DNA of 64,000 bases from Sycon ciliatum (GCF_964019385.1 NC_088655.1:3197192-3261191), one strand, 5' to 3'. Counted from the stretch's first letter, positions 22,380 to 37,015 are shown. Notes: generated from the sequence alone by a model not told the origin. Made by a program: numbers and translations.

Positions 22380-23376
22380 CTCTAACTTTTTGGTGTCTCC
22401 CACGCACCCAGTTGCAGATATTTAAATTATACTTGGTCCGCCCAGTTAAAATTGGCGCTTATCTTCACACTTGTCTCAGGAAAGAAATACAAATATTTGA
22501 AGCAAGCCACGATCACAAAGCACTATATACATGATTATTTACATGTCAGTAAGCAACTTAGTCAACAATTCAAGCAAGTTACACATCCTCCTCGCTACTA
22601 TCGTCGCTGGAGGAAGAGCTCAAAACGTACAATCCGGACAGCTGCTGCACGGGTCATTTCATAGCTTGTTCCACTTTTCCTCTCGAATCTCGCTCAAAGG
22701 CAGTGCGTGCCTGTCACCTTCCCACCAGAAGCTAAGTGAGACTGCCCGCATGTTGACTGTAAGTGTTATCCCCGTTCGTCGCAATAATGCGTCTTTGTTT
22801 GAGACAAAAAGGCAACGCCATATTAGTGTCCTTTTTTCAAATCGCCTCTTGCGCTTGTCGTACTTGCTGATCAGCACCCGTACCCACGCGAGCCGCTGGT
22901 GCTTGAAGATCTACATGCAGCGCAGTGATAGCTTCCGCTTGGTTGTGTTTATTTAAATTCGCTTGATGTAGCACCTGTGCCTACTGCACCTGCAACGCCG
23001 GCGTGCACCAGGCTTTTCGGCTAGTTTCCTGAAAGTCCTTTGCACGAGTGTTTCTCTCAGGACTTGGTGTTTTCTTTGATTAGCTCCTTTGCCCTGTTCT
23101 CTGTGAGCTTCAAAGTGTGTCCGCCGGGTTGCTCTCACTTACTGGAGATATCGACATGAGCTGCAGTTTCTTCGTCAGCGATTTGCTGGTGATAGCCCTT
23201 CTCTAGGCGCTATACTGTGCAAGCACTGAAATTCAAGCTCGCGAAGCGCTTTTTCAGCTTTTCTATACCTCCCCGGGGTAAACAATCCTTGCCATCAGAC
23301 AGCTGGAAGTAGACAGAAACTGTATTCTCCATCGCTCTGAAATGTGAACATCCTGACCTATTTTACGGACTCGAGC
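22380..23376. other. Stretch without recognised gene, ending in an assembly gap
   Basis: No reliable coding sequence. The minus-strand part next to the gap may belong to the 3' end of the LINE at 23577. The gap itself is 23377-23576. Confidence 0.5.
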
Positions 23377-23576
23377 NNNNNNNNNNNNNNNNNNNNNNNN
23401 NNNNNNNNNNNNNNNNNNNNNNNNNNNNNNNNNNNNNNNNNNNNNNNNNNNNNNNNNNNNNNNNNNNNNNNNNNNNNNNNNNNNNNNNNNNNNNNNNNNN
23501 NNNNNNNNNNNNNNNNNNNNNNNNNNNNNNNNNNNNNNNNNNNNNNNNNNNNNNNNNNNNNNNNNNNNNNNNNNNN
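23377..23576. other. Assembly gap (200 N)
   Basis: Exactly 200 N, a conventional placeholder for unknown length. It falls inside a repeat-derived reading frame. Confidence 0.99.
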
Positions 23577-24860
23577 GCCTCAGGAGAACGATTGGCAGTG
23601 GCACAATCCAATGACTCACCAGTCAAAGGCAGCAACGTAGGCTCTATCCTTACATCAGAAATGACAGCCGAAAACACCTCCGCCAACAGGTCCCGGATCT
23701 CATTATGGCGTAGACTTGGGTAGCCCCCTGTTGGACATACTGCAGCGTGATCAAGCGTCATGGCCGCTCCACATACGCAGGATGATGGTAATTCATCAAG
23801 TGGCCAGCCGTAACGAATTGCCACTGCATCACGAAAGGCGGACTTGTTCAAGACGAATCCACAGGAGGCAAGCGGCTCCGCCGTAAGCCAACTTCCCACA
23901 CCGGCATCTCTGGAGGTTTCCAGCAGAACACGCTGAGGGCCACTTAGGGCAGGGGCCAGCTCTGACAGCTGGGTCCTATGCATATCAGCACGTTGATTGT
24001 TTTGATGTCTCCGGAGAACGCTGGTGTCGGAAACAACCCGAGCCGGCGTCAACTCATTGGACCCCGACCGCAGCATTCGCACGACGGGCCCAGTGACAAC
24101 TTCACTTATCCGGCGCTGCACCTCTGCGTCCTCCGACACCACAGGAATAGCGAGGCCACCATATCGCACTGGTAATGCCAGCAGCTTCCGCTCCGAATCA
24201 GAAACCTCCGTCCGGCCAGTTAAGGTAGGGATATATTTATTATTTATGACATCATCCAGTGGTCTGTACGAAGAAGCCGACCCTGGATGACTTCGGATGT
24301 GATAATTCCACTTGCTCTTCATACCACGGACAAATGCGGAATATGCGGCGTGGGGCTGTGTAAGCGAGATGTCAGCCAAGAGGCTCATCTCCCGCACCCA
24401 ACTCGCAATGTGGCTATCGAGATTATCGGCAATGAACGTCGACTGGCCAACAGCACCTCCCAGGTACCTCGCTCCACCGGTTCGTATTGCAATACCAGTG
24501 GCATCGAACATGTCAACGGCCGCCCGCTCCAAATCCGGCTTGACAAGGAGTGTCGTCTTGGAGGCATTGGGGAAATAACCATACTCCGGTCCAATGTCAG
24601 ACAAAGCCAACCAAAACTTGTGCACGTCCATCATCCTTCCACCAGCCTCGCCGTCATCCGCATACCAGCACTGGCCAATAGATGGGTGGTCACTTGACAG
24701 GCGACTGATCATAGGGCTAATAGCCAGCGCAAACAGTGCCATGGCCAAAGGATCGCCCTGGCAAGTACCCTCTCGAGACAAGATCCTGTCACCACCCGGC
24801 AGAAACAACGATATTGGAGCGCCATATGTGTTTTGGAAGATTGTGGATACGGCAGGACAG
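23577..24860 (-). pseudogene. LINE-like polymerase with C-terminal cysteine and nuclease-like motifs (partial)
   Basis: A minus-strand frame open for over 400 codons. It starts within the polymerase core: SREGTCQGDPLAMALFALAI corresponds to motif B', then CWYADDGEAGG is the catalytic YADD. A long C-terminal region follows with SSCVCGAAMTLDHAAVC (C-x-C...H...C, a zinc-knuckle-like motif) and RHNEIRDLLAEVF plus EPTLLPLTGE, which resembles the restriction-like (PD-(D/E)xK) endonuclease region found after the polymerase in some LINE lineages. The frame then enters the N gap. The N-terminal half of the polymerase is missing: the (TAG)n array starts where it should be. The nuclease assignment is from motif memory only. 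Confidence 0.7.
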
Positions 24861-24865
24861 ATTGT

Positions 24866-27307
<2,442 letters not shown>

Positions 27308-27353
27308 ATTTTATTATTTTACTACGGGAGTCCCAACAGGCGTTGGGACTCCG
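27308..27353 (-). repeat. Shared microsatellite-flanking sequence with hairpin
   Basis: GAGTCCCAAC-AGGC-GTTGGGACTC at 27328-27351 forms a perfect 10-bp stem with a 4-base loop. Together with the AT-rich piece before it, this also occurs (without the second stem arm) at 42669-42702 beside the other (TAG)n array. Read on the minus strand it looks like a retroelement 3' end: hairpin, then TAGTAAAATAATAAAATC, then (TAC)n. Confidence 0.7.
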
Positions 27354-27546
27354 TCGTTTTTATGTTTCCGTCGCTCCGTCGTTTTTATGTTTAATTTCAC
27401 GAACCTTTTCATCTAGATGGCTGGCTGCATTTGCACAGCCATGTTGGCGGATCATGTGGGAGAGTTTGTCGCGCTGTTGCTTTAGGATGTTAACTTCATC
27501 GGCATTCTTTTCATCAAGGATTCGGTGTCTCAGTCCACGCTTCTAA
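27354..27546 (-). pseudogene. Possible LINE linker fragment
   Basis: About 60 codons on the minus strand are highly charged (RHRILDEKNADEVNILKQQR, then SHLDEKVREIKHKNDGAT), of the type seen between the endonuclease and reverse transcriptase of LINEs. The same strand carries a LINE polymerase beyond the (TAG)n array, so both could be one element split by the array. The CATAAAAACGACGGAG phrase is duplicated at its end. A stop lies just upstream. Confidence 0.35.
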
Positions 27547-27758
27547 CAGGACATATTTAGCATGTCGGTGTGCATGATCCACTTCCCATCTCTTTTCGCA
27601 AGTTTATGTGCTTTTCATAATTTAAAAATTGGACAAAACACTGTCTTGTCCCTCAGAACTATAAACAGTCCGTTCAAGTTCTGAGAACGTAGTTGGAAAA
27701 CAAACTTTTGCGTCATTGACGTTGAAACCTGTAATGTGCTGTGTTTGTTCTCCTCCAG

Positions 27759-28030
27759 CAGAAATTGAAATTCAATCGCTATACACACTTGGCACAGTTA
27801 TCGGCGGTATTGTAGGTGGGATGGTTTTCGGGATAATAGCAACAACGCTAGCTGCCATTATAGTCTATTGGAAGGTACAAAGAAAACCGGTCAAGACCGA
27901 CCTTCACAGTCAGACACAAAATGCAGCCTATGAAGACGCTAACATTGCGGAGAGTTCACTCACCAAAAGTGATGCTTATGGTGTCGTTGAAGCCTCCCCG
28001 CAGCCACAGTATGAATTTGTTTGCCCGTAG
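27759..28030 (+). CDS. Transmembrane and cytoplasmic-tail exon, probably the last exon of the lectin receptor
   Basis: The acceptor TTGTTCTCCTCCAG ends at 27758; the exon opens in phase 1, matching the phase-1 donor at 16619. It encodes a short extracellular stalk (EIEIQSLYTLG), a glycine-rich transmembrane helix of about 25 residues (TVIGGIVGGMVFGIIATTLA and on to IVYW), a basic stop-transfer KVQRKP, and a tail of about 55 residues with three tyrosines (AAYEDANI, DAYGVVEA, PQYEFVCP) before TAG at 28028-28030. Two of these have a YxxV form that could recruit SH2 proteins, but neither fits a strict ITIM. The product would be a type I membrane protein. A polyadenylation signal AATAAA lies at 28646. 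Joining to the lectin exon is inference from strand, order and phase. Confidence 0.7.
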
Positions 28031-29100
28031 AAACTGACTGTGCGCATTCACTTCGCCATTGTAGTTTGGTGATCATCTCTGTATAGTCGTGGGTGTACGT
28101 GTAAAATGTGCCTTAATCTCTGCATCAATGTCAATTTCTTATAGTACAATCTTCCATGCCTACCCTTGTGCATTGTTTGAAAAAGTTTCCTTCTCACGTT
28201 TTTGTAATTCCTAAGTTCGGTGCACTCTGCACTCTCGTCTTTTCTGGTATTCTATCTTCACAGAAGTGTTGCTTTGGTAAGTTTCCTCTGGTAATGCGCT
28301 TTTGGTTACGGCAAGGAAAGCTACCATGACTTAAAATTTTGCCTTGCTGCCCAAGCAGTAAGGCTCATCAAACGAACCTCCCCCCCCCCCCACACACACA
28401 CGCAAAGTGTCCTGTATTACTCAAGCCATTATAATTAACTCCATCGGGTTAATCTTTTCTTTCCCTATCCGTGATAGACGCCTTGCTTTAGACCACATTA
28501 TTATCCATATCTGCTTCTTTTTCTCGGTTGTTTTCCTTTTCGTTTCGAAATCTTACTCTTTTCCTTGCTAGTCGTGGTGGGCTATAAAAACCTTACAATC
28601 CCCACGCAAAGTGGTCATTGGCTGCCCCAGCCATGCATTGCTTTGAATAAAACTAACCAAAACCCTTAACAGTTTAGTCCAAGTCTAGTCCATGTTTTCT
28701 TTTTTCTTTTTTTTGCCATACCTTAACCACATTATTATGCTAGTTTACATTGAATATTTCGCATTGTGTCACCTAAAGGTTTCGCCGAAATGTTTCACCT
28801 CTGCATTTATCAACATGTTCCCTATTCTGATGTATTTTCCAAATGATGACTATCACAAGAGATGTTCTTGCAAACCACCTTTAAAGCTGTAACAGTATTG
28901 CTTGAACTCGGATCGTGATCCAAGGAAAACAATGTAACCTGGAAAAATGTGGGCACAAGTTTTGCGATTCAGTCCATTAACTAAACCAGATTTGAACAGG
29001 CAGAGCATAATCTAGCACACAACTGACAAGGAGTACTGAGACATTCCATGGCATGGAAGTCAGCTTGAGCACTATTCGATAGTGCTAACCAACGGCCTTC
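28031..29100 (+). other. Probable 3' UTR and downstream sequence
   Basis: No reading frame of note. A C-run followed by CACACACACA lies at 28380-28403. AATAAA at 28646-28651 is a candidate poly(A) signal for the exon ending at 28030. Confidence 0.5.
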
Positions 29101-29116
29101 CAACTGGGAAAGTAAG

Positions 29117-29425
29117 TAAGTAAATTATCGTATCCGTTCCCGAAGGGAACTCACGACGGCCGCTAACACCCGATAAACCCTAGCGGCAGATGCAGCGCCT
29201 AACGGTGGGGGTGAGTGGGCAAGTCTCACACCACTGGCACAAGTGCCGAAAACGACCCCATTAGCTGCATCCATGTACCCCTTGTGCCTGGCCACAAGTT
29301 CCCAGTTGACTGTGGGTAGCAGCACGGCTGGAAAAACCGCTCTCAGGCAGGACTTGAACCAGGTACCTCTCGTATCTCTATCATGGTCTTTGACCAACCC
29401 ACTGTGCCTGCCTGCTGGGAAGGTT
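29117..29425 (-). repeat. SINE-B copy
   Basis: Minus-strand copy of a repeat that also occurs at 61858-62128 (near-identical) and as a 3' end piece at 42306-42350. On the minus strand it has a B-box-like GGTTCAAGTCC (29350-29360) downstream of a weak A-box-like TGGGTTGGTCAAAG, a body of about 200 bp, a small hairpin GTTCCCTTCGGGAAC, and a 3' tail of ACTTACTTACTT. This is the plan of a tRNA-derived SINE with a short-repeat tail. Confidence 0.75.
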
Positions 29426-29439
29426 CATGGTTATTAGTG

Positions 29440-30290
29440 GTAATTCCTAATAAAGGAAGTCAACCACTATCGTGCTGAGCGCAAATTACACTCGATGGCT
29501 TCATGGAATCCTGGCCTGGTGCCATAACGGGATGGCAAGACCAGACAGAACGGTCAAAACCACAATTCTACAACGCAAAGCAACAACCACCCCACACGGG
29601 AGACTCAATATTATCAGAGCACGTCTGACTGTTCAAATTGTGATTTCATTGATATCATTGATTGAATCTCAGAATAAGACAACCTTACTAAACTAAGCAA
29701 TGAACACTATAGGAGCAACACAACGTATCTTCCAATGATCCAGAGCGGCGGGATGAGGTGCAAGCTTAGCACATAGATAAGAAAAGCGCGTGTTGACGAA
29801 TAATGTGCTACGTGTTAGTGTAGAAGTAAGGTGTTAGGTGTAGCACATACATGGAGTGTTGTAACAAAGCGTGTAGAGGAAAACTAAAACATTATACCTC
29901 ATCAGCAGGCAGGCAACCATAACTCTGCGTGTAGGTAGAGGAACAACAATAATGTTATTGTTCAAATGTATATTCTAGAATGAAACACAGCGGTGGATGA
30001 AGGAACAAAGGTTAAGATGTGGAAACGATGAAATGTACTTCTAAAACGGAACACGATGTTGAGGAACACAATGGTGATCCAAGGTTCAAGATGTGATTTT
30101 TAACCTTTGGTTGCTTCCTAGATGCAGCGTAGATCTGTCGTTCCTCAACTGAGCAATAGGCCTTCCAGACTCGTCCGGTGTATTCTCCTCTGGATCCAAT
30201 GTCGCTTCGTCATATGTGTAACCCTGCCATTTGGCCAAGTACTGTTGTTAATGATTGCCACAACGGTGATCTACAAATGGTTTCACCATA
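29440..30290. other. Stretch without recognised gene
   Basis: Nothing recognised beyond low-complexity sequence. Confidence 0.5.
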
Positions 30291-30305
30291 CATCGTGTAT
30301 GACCG

Positions 30306-30665
30306 TCAAAGTAAAAAAAATGGCAGTGGAGGTGGTAGGTGCCCTCCCGGAATAGTATTATGCTCATAGCGCCGAAAGGCGGTAACGTTGAAAATTGGAT
30401 GACAGCGCAGATTCTGAGTTATGTCCAGTTGATATGCAATAGGTCCTACTTCGAAGTACTTTCTTGGAAACTGGATATGGGCAGAACCACCTAGGGCGTA
30501 GCTTAGGGGAAGGATGGTTCCGAGCTTCTTTAGTGAGTAGAAAGTCCCGGTATACCAACACTCTTCCTCGATCAGATAATAAGTACGCCTGTCTAGCTTG
30601 GGCGGCGGCGATAACGTCCTTAGCGATTTCAAGAACGTCTTACCGCGCCTTAATCCAGTTTCCAA
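30306..30665 (-). pseudogene. Gypsy integrase C-terminal fragment
   Basis: Minus-strand frame with VGPIAYQLDITQNLRCHPIF followed by NVTAFRRYE, matching the 'GPvAYrLeLP..l..iHpvFHVS.LRrY' block at the end of many Ty3/Gypsy integrases just before a chromodomain. The upstream part of the frame is degraded. No LTR or other domain is adjacent, so it is an isolated remnant. Confidence 0.65.
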
Positions 30666-30845
30666 AACTCTCTTTTCTTCATGCTCCTTCTTGCAGGAGG
30701 AAATCTAGTAGAGACTTAGGGTTATAATTAGCCATAATTGAGATAAAAATAGAATGGAGTGCTAACAGTTGAGGACTGATGACAAATATCTGTAGAAAAC
30801 TCCCATCGTGATAACAAAGTGTCCGTATTGTCCTGATTGTGTTTC

Positions 30846-31583
30846 CCGCAATCAATAGAACTAGCTGAACCGACATTTGTGTGCTTTATTCATGCAATGT
30901 AAAAACGGTGGAGACGATGTGCAATAAAACGATGAAAATATGAAGAAATGGTGTAGGGAAAAATATGGATTCAAACAAGTTTTCGTACAACACGCATCAG
31001 GAATCGTCGTTGTACTAAAGGACACTGAAACAAAAATTGAACTGTTATAGAAAATCTTAGTTAGAGAAATAACACTAAGAGCAACGACAGTGAAATTTAC
31101 AAGTGTGAATTTTAACAATCAAAGCGAGAAATGAACAAAGGAGAAAGGAAGGAAAGACAACGTGATAACACATAACAGCAGTACATTACACCTAGAACAT
31201 TAACGGCCGAGCTTGGCCGCACTAAACACAACACGTTACTTGAACAATTTCAACCCAATTATACTATCTTTCTGTACACACAAACTCCTTTGTTTATTTC
31301 TCGCTTTGATTGTTAAAATTCACACTTGTAAATTTCACTGCTGTTGCTCTTAGTGTTATTTCTCTAACTTAGATTTCCTATAATAGTTCAATTTTTGTTT
31401 CAGTGTCCGTTAGTACAACGACGATTCCTGATGAGTGTTGTACGAAAACTTGTTTGAATCCATATTTTTTCCCTACACCATTTCTTCATATTTTCATCGT
31501 TTTATTGCACATCGTCTCCACCGTTTTTACATTGCATGAATAAAGTACACAAATGTCGGTTCAGCTAGTTCTATTGATTGCGG
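30846..31583. repeat. Fold-back element with arms of about 298 bp
   Basis: Left arm 30846-31143 (starting CCGCAATCAATAGAACTAGC) is repeated in inverted form at 31285-31583, separated by about 141 bp. The arms differ by scattered substitutions and small indels. No coding sequence and no clear target duplication. It could be a long-inverted-repeat MITE or an inverted duplication of unique sequence. Confidence 0.85.
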
Positions 31584-31589
31584 TTATCA

Positions 31590-32560
31590 AATTATTGTCT
31601 CCTCGCCGTGTGTTCAAATATTGTGTTTACCACAATTAATTCTCTAAGAATATCTTCAAAAAATCTACTCCCTCCGCGTCATTAAAATTATCGCTCCGCA
31701 CATCACAATATTTGTGACTTGGCTCGTCTTAGTCAGACTGTCGGAATCGCTGTTTTCTGTGTTCAAACACTGGTGAGGCCCTTCCTGCGCAATGTATACT
31801 TGTTACTGAAGGCGTGGTGGTCTCTGACTTTGTCGCAGCTCTCTTCCGCACCAAGCAACGTCATTGCGCTCGACGCTATTCCAGCCCAGCGCGTTTTGTT
31901 TTCTGAAGTTCGTGCCGTCCCACATCGTTCGCGTGGGCATTTATCAAGACTGCAAGCTCGGGAATAAGAATCCTGGTGTCTCTCCTGAATACGAAATGCG
32001 GAAGTTGATGATGGCAAGAACAAAGTGGTCTCAATTTCCTAAAATGCGCTACTGGTGACGCATGTTGCTGCGACGGTAGCAGGTCTGAAAACACCGACAA
32101 AATCAGCGAAGCGCTTGCCAAGAAAAGAAGGTACGGAACTGCTTACCCTATCCTGCTGGAAGGTCGTTACAGTGTACTTGAAAAATGCTAGCCTGCTTTC
32201 ATCGACTTCCACCTGGAGGCATGGATCACTTGAAAACGAAGTGTCTTGACCTGAATTTGAGCGCGCGTCTTCTTTAGCGTATTGTTGAGTGCTGAAGGGT
32301 ATGCCTCAAACTCTGATGAAGAGGTCGACCTAATCTGCAAGTGCAGCGAAGCGGGAGGCCACAAACTAAAACTTGGTCCGTCGACAATGCTCTGCCTCAA
32401 TTTCTAGTTGATTTCTTGGCCCTTCGAATGGACCAAATAAATTCGAAAAATCGCATCGCTCTGGGAAGGGACAATTTTATGACTCGGAGGAAGTATTTAC
32501 ACTTTCTGTTTGCCCATCCGGCACCGCATGATAAGAAGTTCTGAACGTTAACGTCAAGCC
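31590..32560. other. Stretch without recognised gene
   Basis: Several short frames on both strands (for example 31864-32058 and 32341-32544 on plus) that I do not recognise and that lack splice or initiation support. Confidence 0.4.
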
Positions 32561-32566
32561 GAACTG

Positions 32567-32810
32567 CTAAAATTGCTCCAAAAAAGCAGAAGTACATGTG
32601 GGGTCGCGATCACAAACTATCATAGAGCTCATAACATGCAAACACGCATGGGAACGAAATGACGATTGTAAGGAGAAGCACCCAAGTGCTAAAATTGCTC
32701 CAAAAAAGCAGAAGTACATGTGGGGTCGCGATCACAAACTATCATAGAGCTCATAACATGCAAACACGCATGGGAACGAAATGACGATTGTAAGGAGAAG
32801 CACCCAAGTG
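32567..32810. repeat. Perfect tandem duplication of 122 bp
   Basis: Two identical adjacent units, 32567-32688 and 32689-32810, beginning CTAAAATTGCTCC and ending CACCCAAGTG. Absence of any mismatch means very recent duplication or an assembly error. On the minus strand the unit next to 32830 encodes a hydrophobic, signal-like peptide (TWVLLLTIVISFP) in a frame that starts at 33202 and stops at 32732; I do not recognise it. Confidence 0.9.
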
Positions 32811-33394
32811 TAGATACTGGGACTGTTCATTCCAGTAATATCGCTCATGTACACTATCAACCGGCTAATTGAGCATCCTCTGATTTTTTGGACACAGCTG
32901 GTCAACATTTTGGTAGGATTCCGAGTGGTTTTGGCTACCCTCTCATCGACTTCCAGTGCCAACCCTATTGCATTTAAGTGCGGTTCAGGTAGAATGGGTG
33001 GACAATCACTCACTACATTTCTACTACAGGATTGTTCACACAGATCAGGGCGTCGTGCATACGTTTTCATCCGGTGGCCGTGTATCGAACGTCTAGCAAC
33101 GGGCATCAGATCAAAGAACGCGATCCGGTCGCTTAGCCGTGATTTTCTGACGTTGGTTGTTTTTTGGGTTTGTTGGTTTTTTATTTCACTTCGCACATTC
33201 AAACGGGATGACGACCCAATAAAGTGACGGCGAAGGCTTAGCCTACAAGTGGCTATGGAAGAACATAGTAAAAGCTATGGAAGCACATAGTAAGAGAATA
33301 GGATACTAATACTGCTAGTAAACGGGGGGAGAGACAGAATTACGATGTATCTGTGATACTACGTGAGGGTTACTGAACTGCACGGGGAGGGAGA

Positions 33395-33690
33395 GCAGAG
33401 AGTGACGTCGCAGTAAGTTCAGGATGTCGTCGAGAAACACCACGATAAACTTGCGTGGGTCAGATCGGAATATGTCATTTTCCCGGTCCTGGAAGGTTGC
33501 GGTAGCTTTCGTCAAAAAATTCCCATTACACGAAACTGGAAAATGATCAAATTGGTGTTTCTAGCTGTATTAGAAACATCTTCTGGACGTAATCTTATTT
33601 TGTTTATACCTAGAGCATGGGTCAAGCATCGTTAAATAGAAGCTGCCCTGAATGGTATCGAATAATTCGTAAATGGTGGACAAAAAAAGC
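33395..33690 (-). pseudogene. Gypsy reverse transcriptase fragment related to Gypsy-2
   Basis: Minus-strand pieces in changing frames line up with Gypsy-2 pol: LFDTIQGS (compare 21065), a VSNTARNT...FQFRVMG stretch (compare 21157), and RKFIVVFLDDILNLL, which holds the LDD catalytic motif. It is frameshifted and truncated at both sides. The lack of neighbouring domains and of LTRs marks it as an old remnant. Confidence 0.8.
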
Positions 33691-33699
33691 ATTAGAGGA

Positions 33700-35520
33700 A
33701 CAAATACCCTTCACGACGTTGCTGCTTTGGTGATGTGGTGTGTGTGTTAAGGCTACCGGGGCTTGCACTCTGTCGGCAAATAGGAGGGGAGGAGTGATTG
33801 CATGACCAGTTTTCTAATACATGTATACAAATGCTGATATATAAGAACACACAGACGTGTGAGGCTAAAGTGTAGCTGTAACGAAGATTACCACGATTTA
33901 GGCTTAGGCCTGTGGAGAATCCATAAATACAATTACAAAACTTCAATGTTTACGGATCAGCGATCATCAGACTGTTGAATTTGGCATTTTTGGTGAGTTC
34001 TAAAATCCTGTTGTCTGCTAATCATGCGTGAGACTTGAAGTTACAGCGACACAGTCTTTCGCCTCTATTGTATGCGTAAATTGCTCTCGGCGGAGCAACT
34101 TGCCTCAGACAGAACGCACTGGCTCGACGCTGTCGACAGATGCATGACCCTCATTTGATTTTTCATATCATCTATATGCGTGCTGTATTATTATTATTGC
34201 TCTGCACATTTGTGCATGCAGCAGTCTGCTTCGAGGCTTCGAGCCGCCTCGACCAACCTTGTTTGTGTTTTTACAAGGCCACATGTATTTAGACGGGTAA
34301 CGTCGACAGTGCGGCCTCCATCTGCAAAATTCTTGTAATGCACATGGATGTTGAACGTATTCATTTCAGGGAGACCGTTTCTCGTATCATGATGCTGGAT
34401 TTAAAGCTGAGCATATATATTTGGAAGCCGAGGTCATGTGGGTTTCTATTCCAATAACGCTTACATTTGACTCAATCAAGCGCAGGTTTGACCCAGGTGA
34501 CGCAAGTCAACACTAACACCTGGATTATTTGACACGGGCATCTAAGATCGGATGCCAAACATGCCTCTGTGCAAGACCGGCTAGACAATACCCTGTGCAA
34601 GACACAACAGTACGTGGTCATCCAGGGAATCAGAAAACTTCAAACGGTCTGACACTGGTAGACAGTGAACATCCCGCTACTTCACAGTATGTACTAAGAG
34701 AAATGGACAAAAATTGACCGGCCGGCGATTGGTAGGCGCTTGTCAGAGCACGTGATAGCCAGCACGATGTGATTTCACTTGTCAGTCACTATGGGAGGGC
34801 TATGTAAAACGTCAAGAGGTGACACCGGAATCTACAATAAATCATGAATGCACACAAACTAAACTAGCAGTCATGCATTTCAGACATTCGTGCACTTGGA
34901 ATGCATACTCTATCTGTGTGCTAACCTTGAGCAGGACAAAGCTTGCGAAAAGTGTTCAGCTCGAAAGACTCGCGCAAGGTTTAGAAGTCACTTGTATCGA
35001 CAAGATTATTTGGATGGGAAGAAACACGTACGAAGCTGGAGAAAGAAACTCGTATAAGCCGAAAGACTTCCAGAATCGGCTCAGTAGAGGGCGGAATATC
35101 GCCATTCTGATCTTGTAATCAGAGATTATCAGGTAGGAACTTGCGTGCTATTTACGTATCGTAGTGCCCGTTGTTCCCGGGATTTATTCATTCCTATCTG
35201 ATACATACCCTTTCCCAACCAGTACGAGTTAACAATGGGGAAGATTTTGGGTTTCATTATTTCCAAAATATGTAAAAAGGTAATTAGGTTGTAGAAAACA
35301 ACTGGTCAGGCGAGGACCGTTTAGATAACTTATCTCTCCTCACAAACACCGGAGACAAAGGTATTTGTGTCTGAAAATTCCAATTTAATGCATTTGAGCG
35401 ATCATCAGACCCGCAAATAGTCCGAAGCTGGCGTGGAAACTATCGCTTTGTGTGACTTGTGGTACACTGCACGAAGTACCCCAGGAGCTAAAATATCAGC
35501 TGAATACCAGCGCTTCATTC
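33700..35520. other. Stretch without recognised gene
   Basis: No gene recognised. CTGATGATCG-type motifs occur on the minus strand near 33975 and 35409; these resemble degraded relatives of the hammerhead-like cores described for 37060 and 60492. ATT-rich and other low-complexity sequence is scattered. Confidence 0.4.
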
Positions 35521-35529
35521 GCCTCCAGT

Positions 35530-35620
35530 GTGCGTGTGTATATGTAGGTGTTAGCGTGTGTGCGTGCGTGTGTGTATGTGTGTGGGTGCGTGTTTGTGTA
35601 TGTGTATGCGCGCGGGTGTG
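35530..35620. repeat. (TG)n-rich tract
   Basis: Imperfect TG repeat with GCGTG interruptions immediately 5' of the SINE-A copy, mirroring the (CA)n beside the inverted copy at 17219. Confidence 0.9.
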
Positions 35621-35807
35621 TCCCATATGGTGCAGTGGTATGTGCAGCGATTTCCAATCGATAGATTGCGGGTTCGATTCCCGACGATTATGGTCACACA
35701 CGTCTTTCTTCTCTTTCTCAGACTCTTCCTGACTTTTCTTTCATTCTCCTGGGTGGTTACCAACAGCCAGTGCATGCCGGAGTATGTGGTGTGATGTGTG
35801 TGCGGGG

Positions 35808-35842
<35 letters not shown>

Positions 35843-35982
35843 AAAAGACCAAAAATAGGGATTCACTGGCCAGAAAATGTCACTCCAAATAGCTGTATGT
35901 GTAGACCAGGCTGAATAGTGACGGTCAATTCTTCAGCCTTGCAAGCTGTTGAATGGTGTAATCCCAGCACAAGTTGCTATGG
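35618..35982 (+). repeat. SINE-A copy (tRNA-Gly-like head), plus strand
   Basis: A box TGGTGCAGTGGTA at 35628-35640 and B box GGTTCGATTCC at 35671-35681, 30 bases apart, with an anticodon-loop-like TTCCAA between them; the layout matches tRNA-Gly(UCC). The body continues to an internal A-run at 35811-35839, after which 140 bp still match the other copy (CACTGGCCAGAAAA, AATCCCAGCACAAGTTGCTA). The repeat therefore extends beyond its A-run, so it may be a composite of a SINE with a second unit. RNA polymerase III transcription is expected from the boxes. Confidence 0.8.
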
Positions 35983-35999
35983 CTTCTGCCGTAGCATTG

Positions 36000-37015
36000 C
36001 TATCATCGCCTCCGGCGATGGGCGTCAAAGGTCAAAAGGTATGCGCGCGCGTAGTGTTTATGCGTATGTCTTTATGTGTGTTTGGGTTCATATAATATTA
36101 TGTGTGTGTGGCTGTTCGACATATGGCCACCACCTGTCCGGAGGCTATCTTTGCCTGGTGTTGAAAACGTGTTGAGCTGATGAATACATTCAGACACTAG
36201 CCTGGAAGTCATGAGCACTGCAACAGACGTATGCGTTTACGAGTGATGGGCAAAGTTGTACTAGGGAAGATCTTTATTTGGATCAACGTTCGCAAATGAA
36301 CACACAGTGTTCACACAAGTGCGCGTTGCGCTCCTCATAGTTCAATCCTGATGGAAAACACCAAAACGTGCTCCTACAGCACTGGAGAGAAATAACTTGT
36401 GAGTCTAGTAAACGTTCATTTATGAGTTCAGTTACGCCTGCAGTGGAGCAGCACTCAGAGAAAGCAAGCTAACGGTCGGACTACAATGTTCAAGATTCTG
36501 TAAGTACAGTACTGCACTGGTGTTATTAGTCTATGGTTGCGTCATTAGAAAGCTGAAAAGAGATTTCAAAATCACGTTACAAAAAGGCTAGAAATTGCCG
36601 ACGAAAATAGAGAAAAAACCATAGCCATCATTCTCTGATTCGCTAGAAATCGTTTTCACGAAATTATGTAGATGACTACTTCTTTCAAGGAGATACAAAT
36701 ATGAGCTGATCTGCAGCAAGGCAACACACGGTTTGCAAGCTACAAGCACAGCATTTAGCAGGACCTAATAAAAAACTGTGACCAGATAAGTTGACGGAGA
36801 CAACATAAACAGCTCACCACACATTTACTCTCCATGAGCTAGAGTGTGTGTGGACTTGACTGGACAACGGCAACAGTTTTCTCTGTCGGTTTACACAGGT
36901 TAGCCTGCTCTGTTTAAGTCAAGGTTCACATATTTCAAGAATACACAACTGGACGAAACAAACAATCGCCATGTGGTACAGTAGTAAAACACATAATATC
37001 TTTATAATGATATAA
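36000..37015. other. Stretch without recognised gene
   Basis: No coding sequence or repeat recognised. Confidence 0.5.

Noticed and set aside
35618..35700. Functional tRNA-Gly gene
   Set aside because: A and B boxes are good, but the acceptor stem does not pair and the sequence continues as a dispersed repeat with a second copy; called SINE instead.
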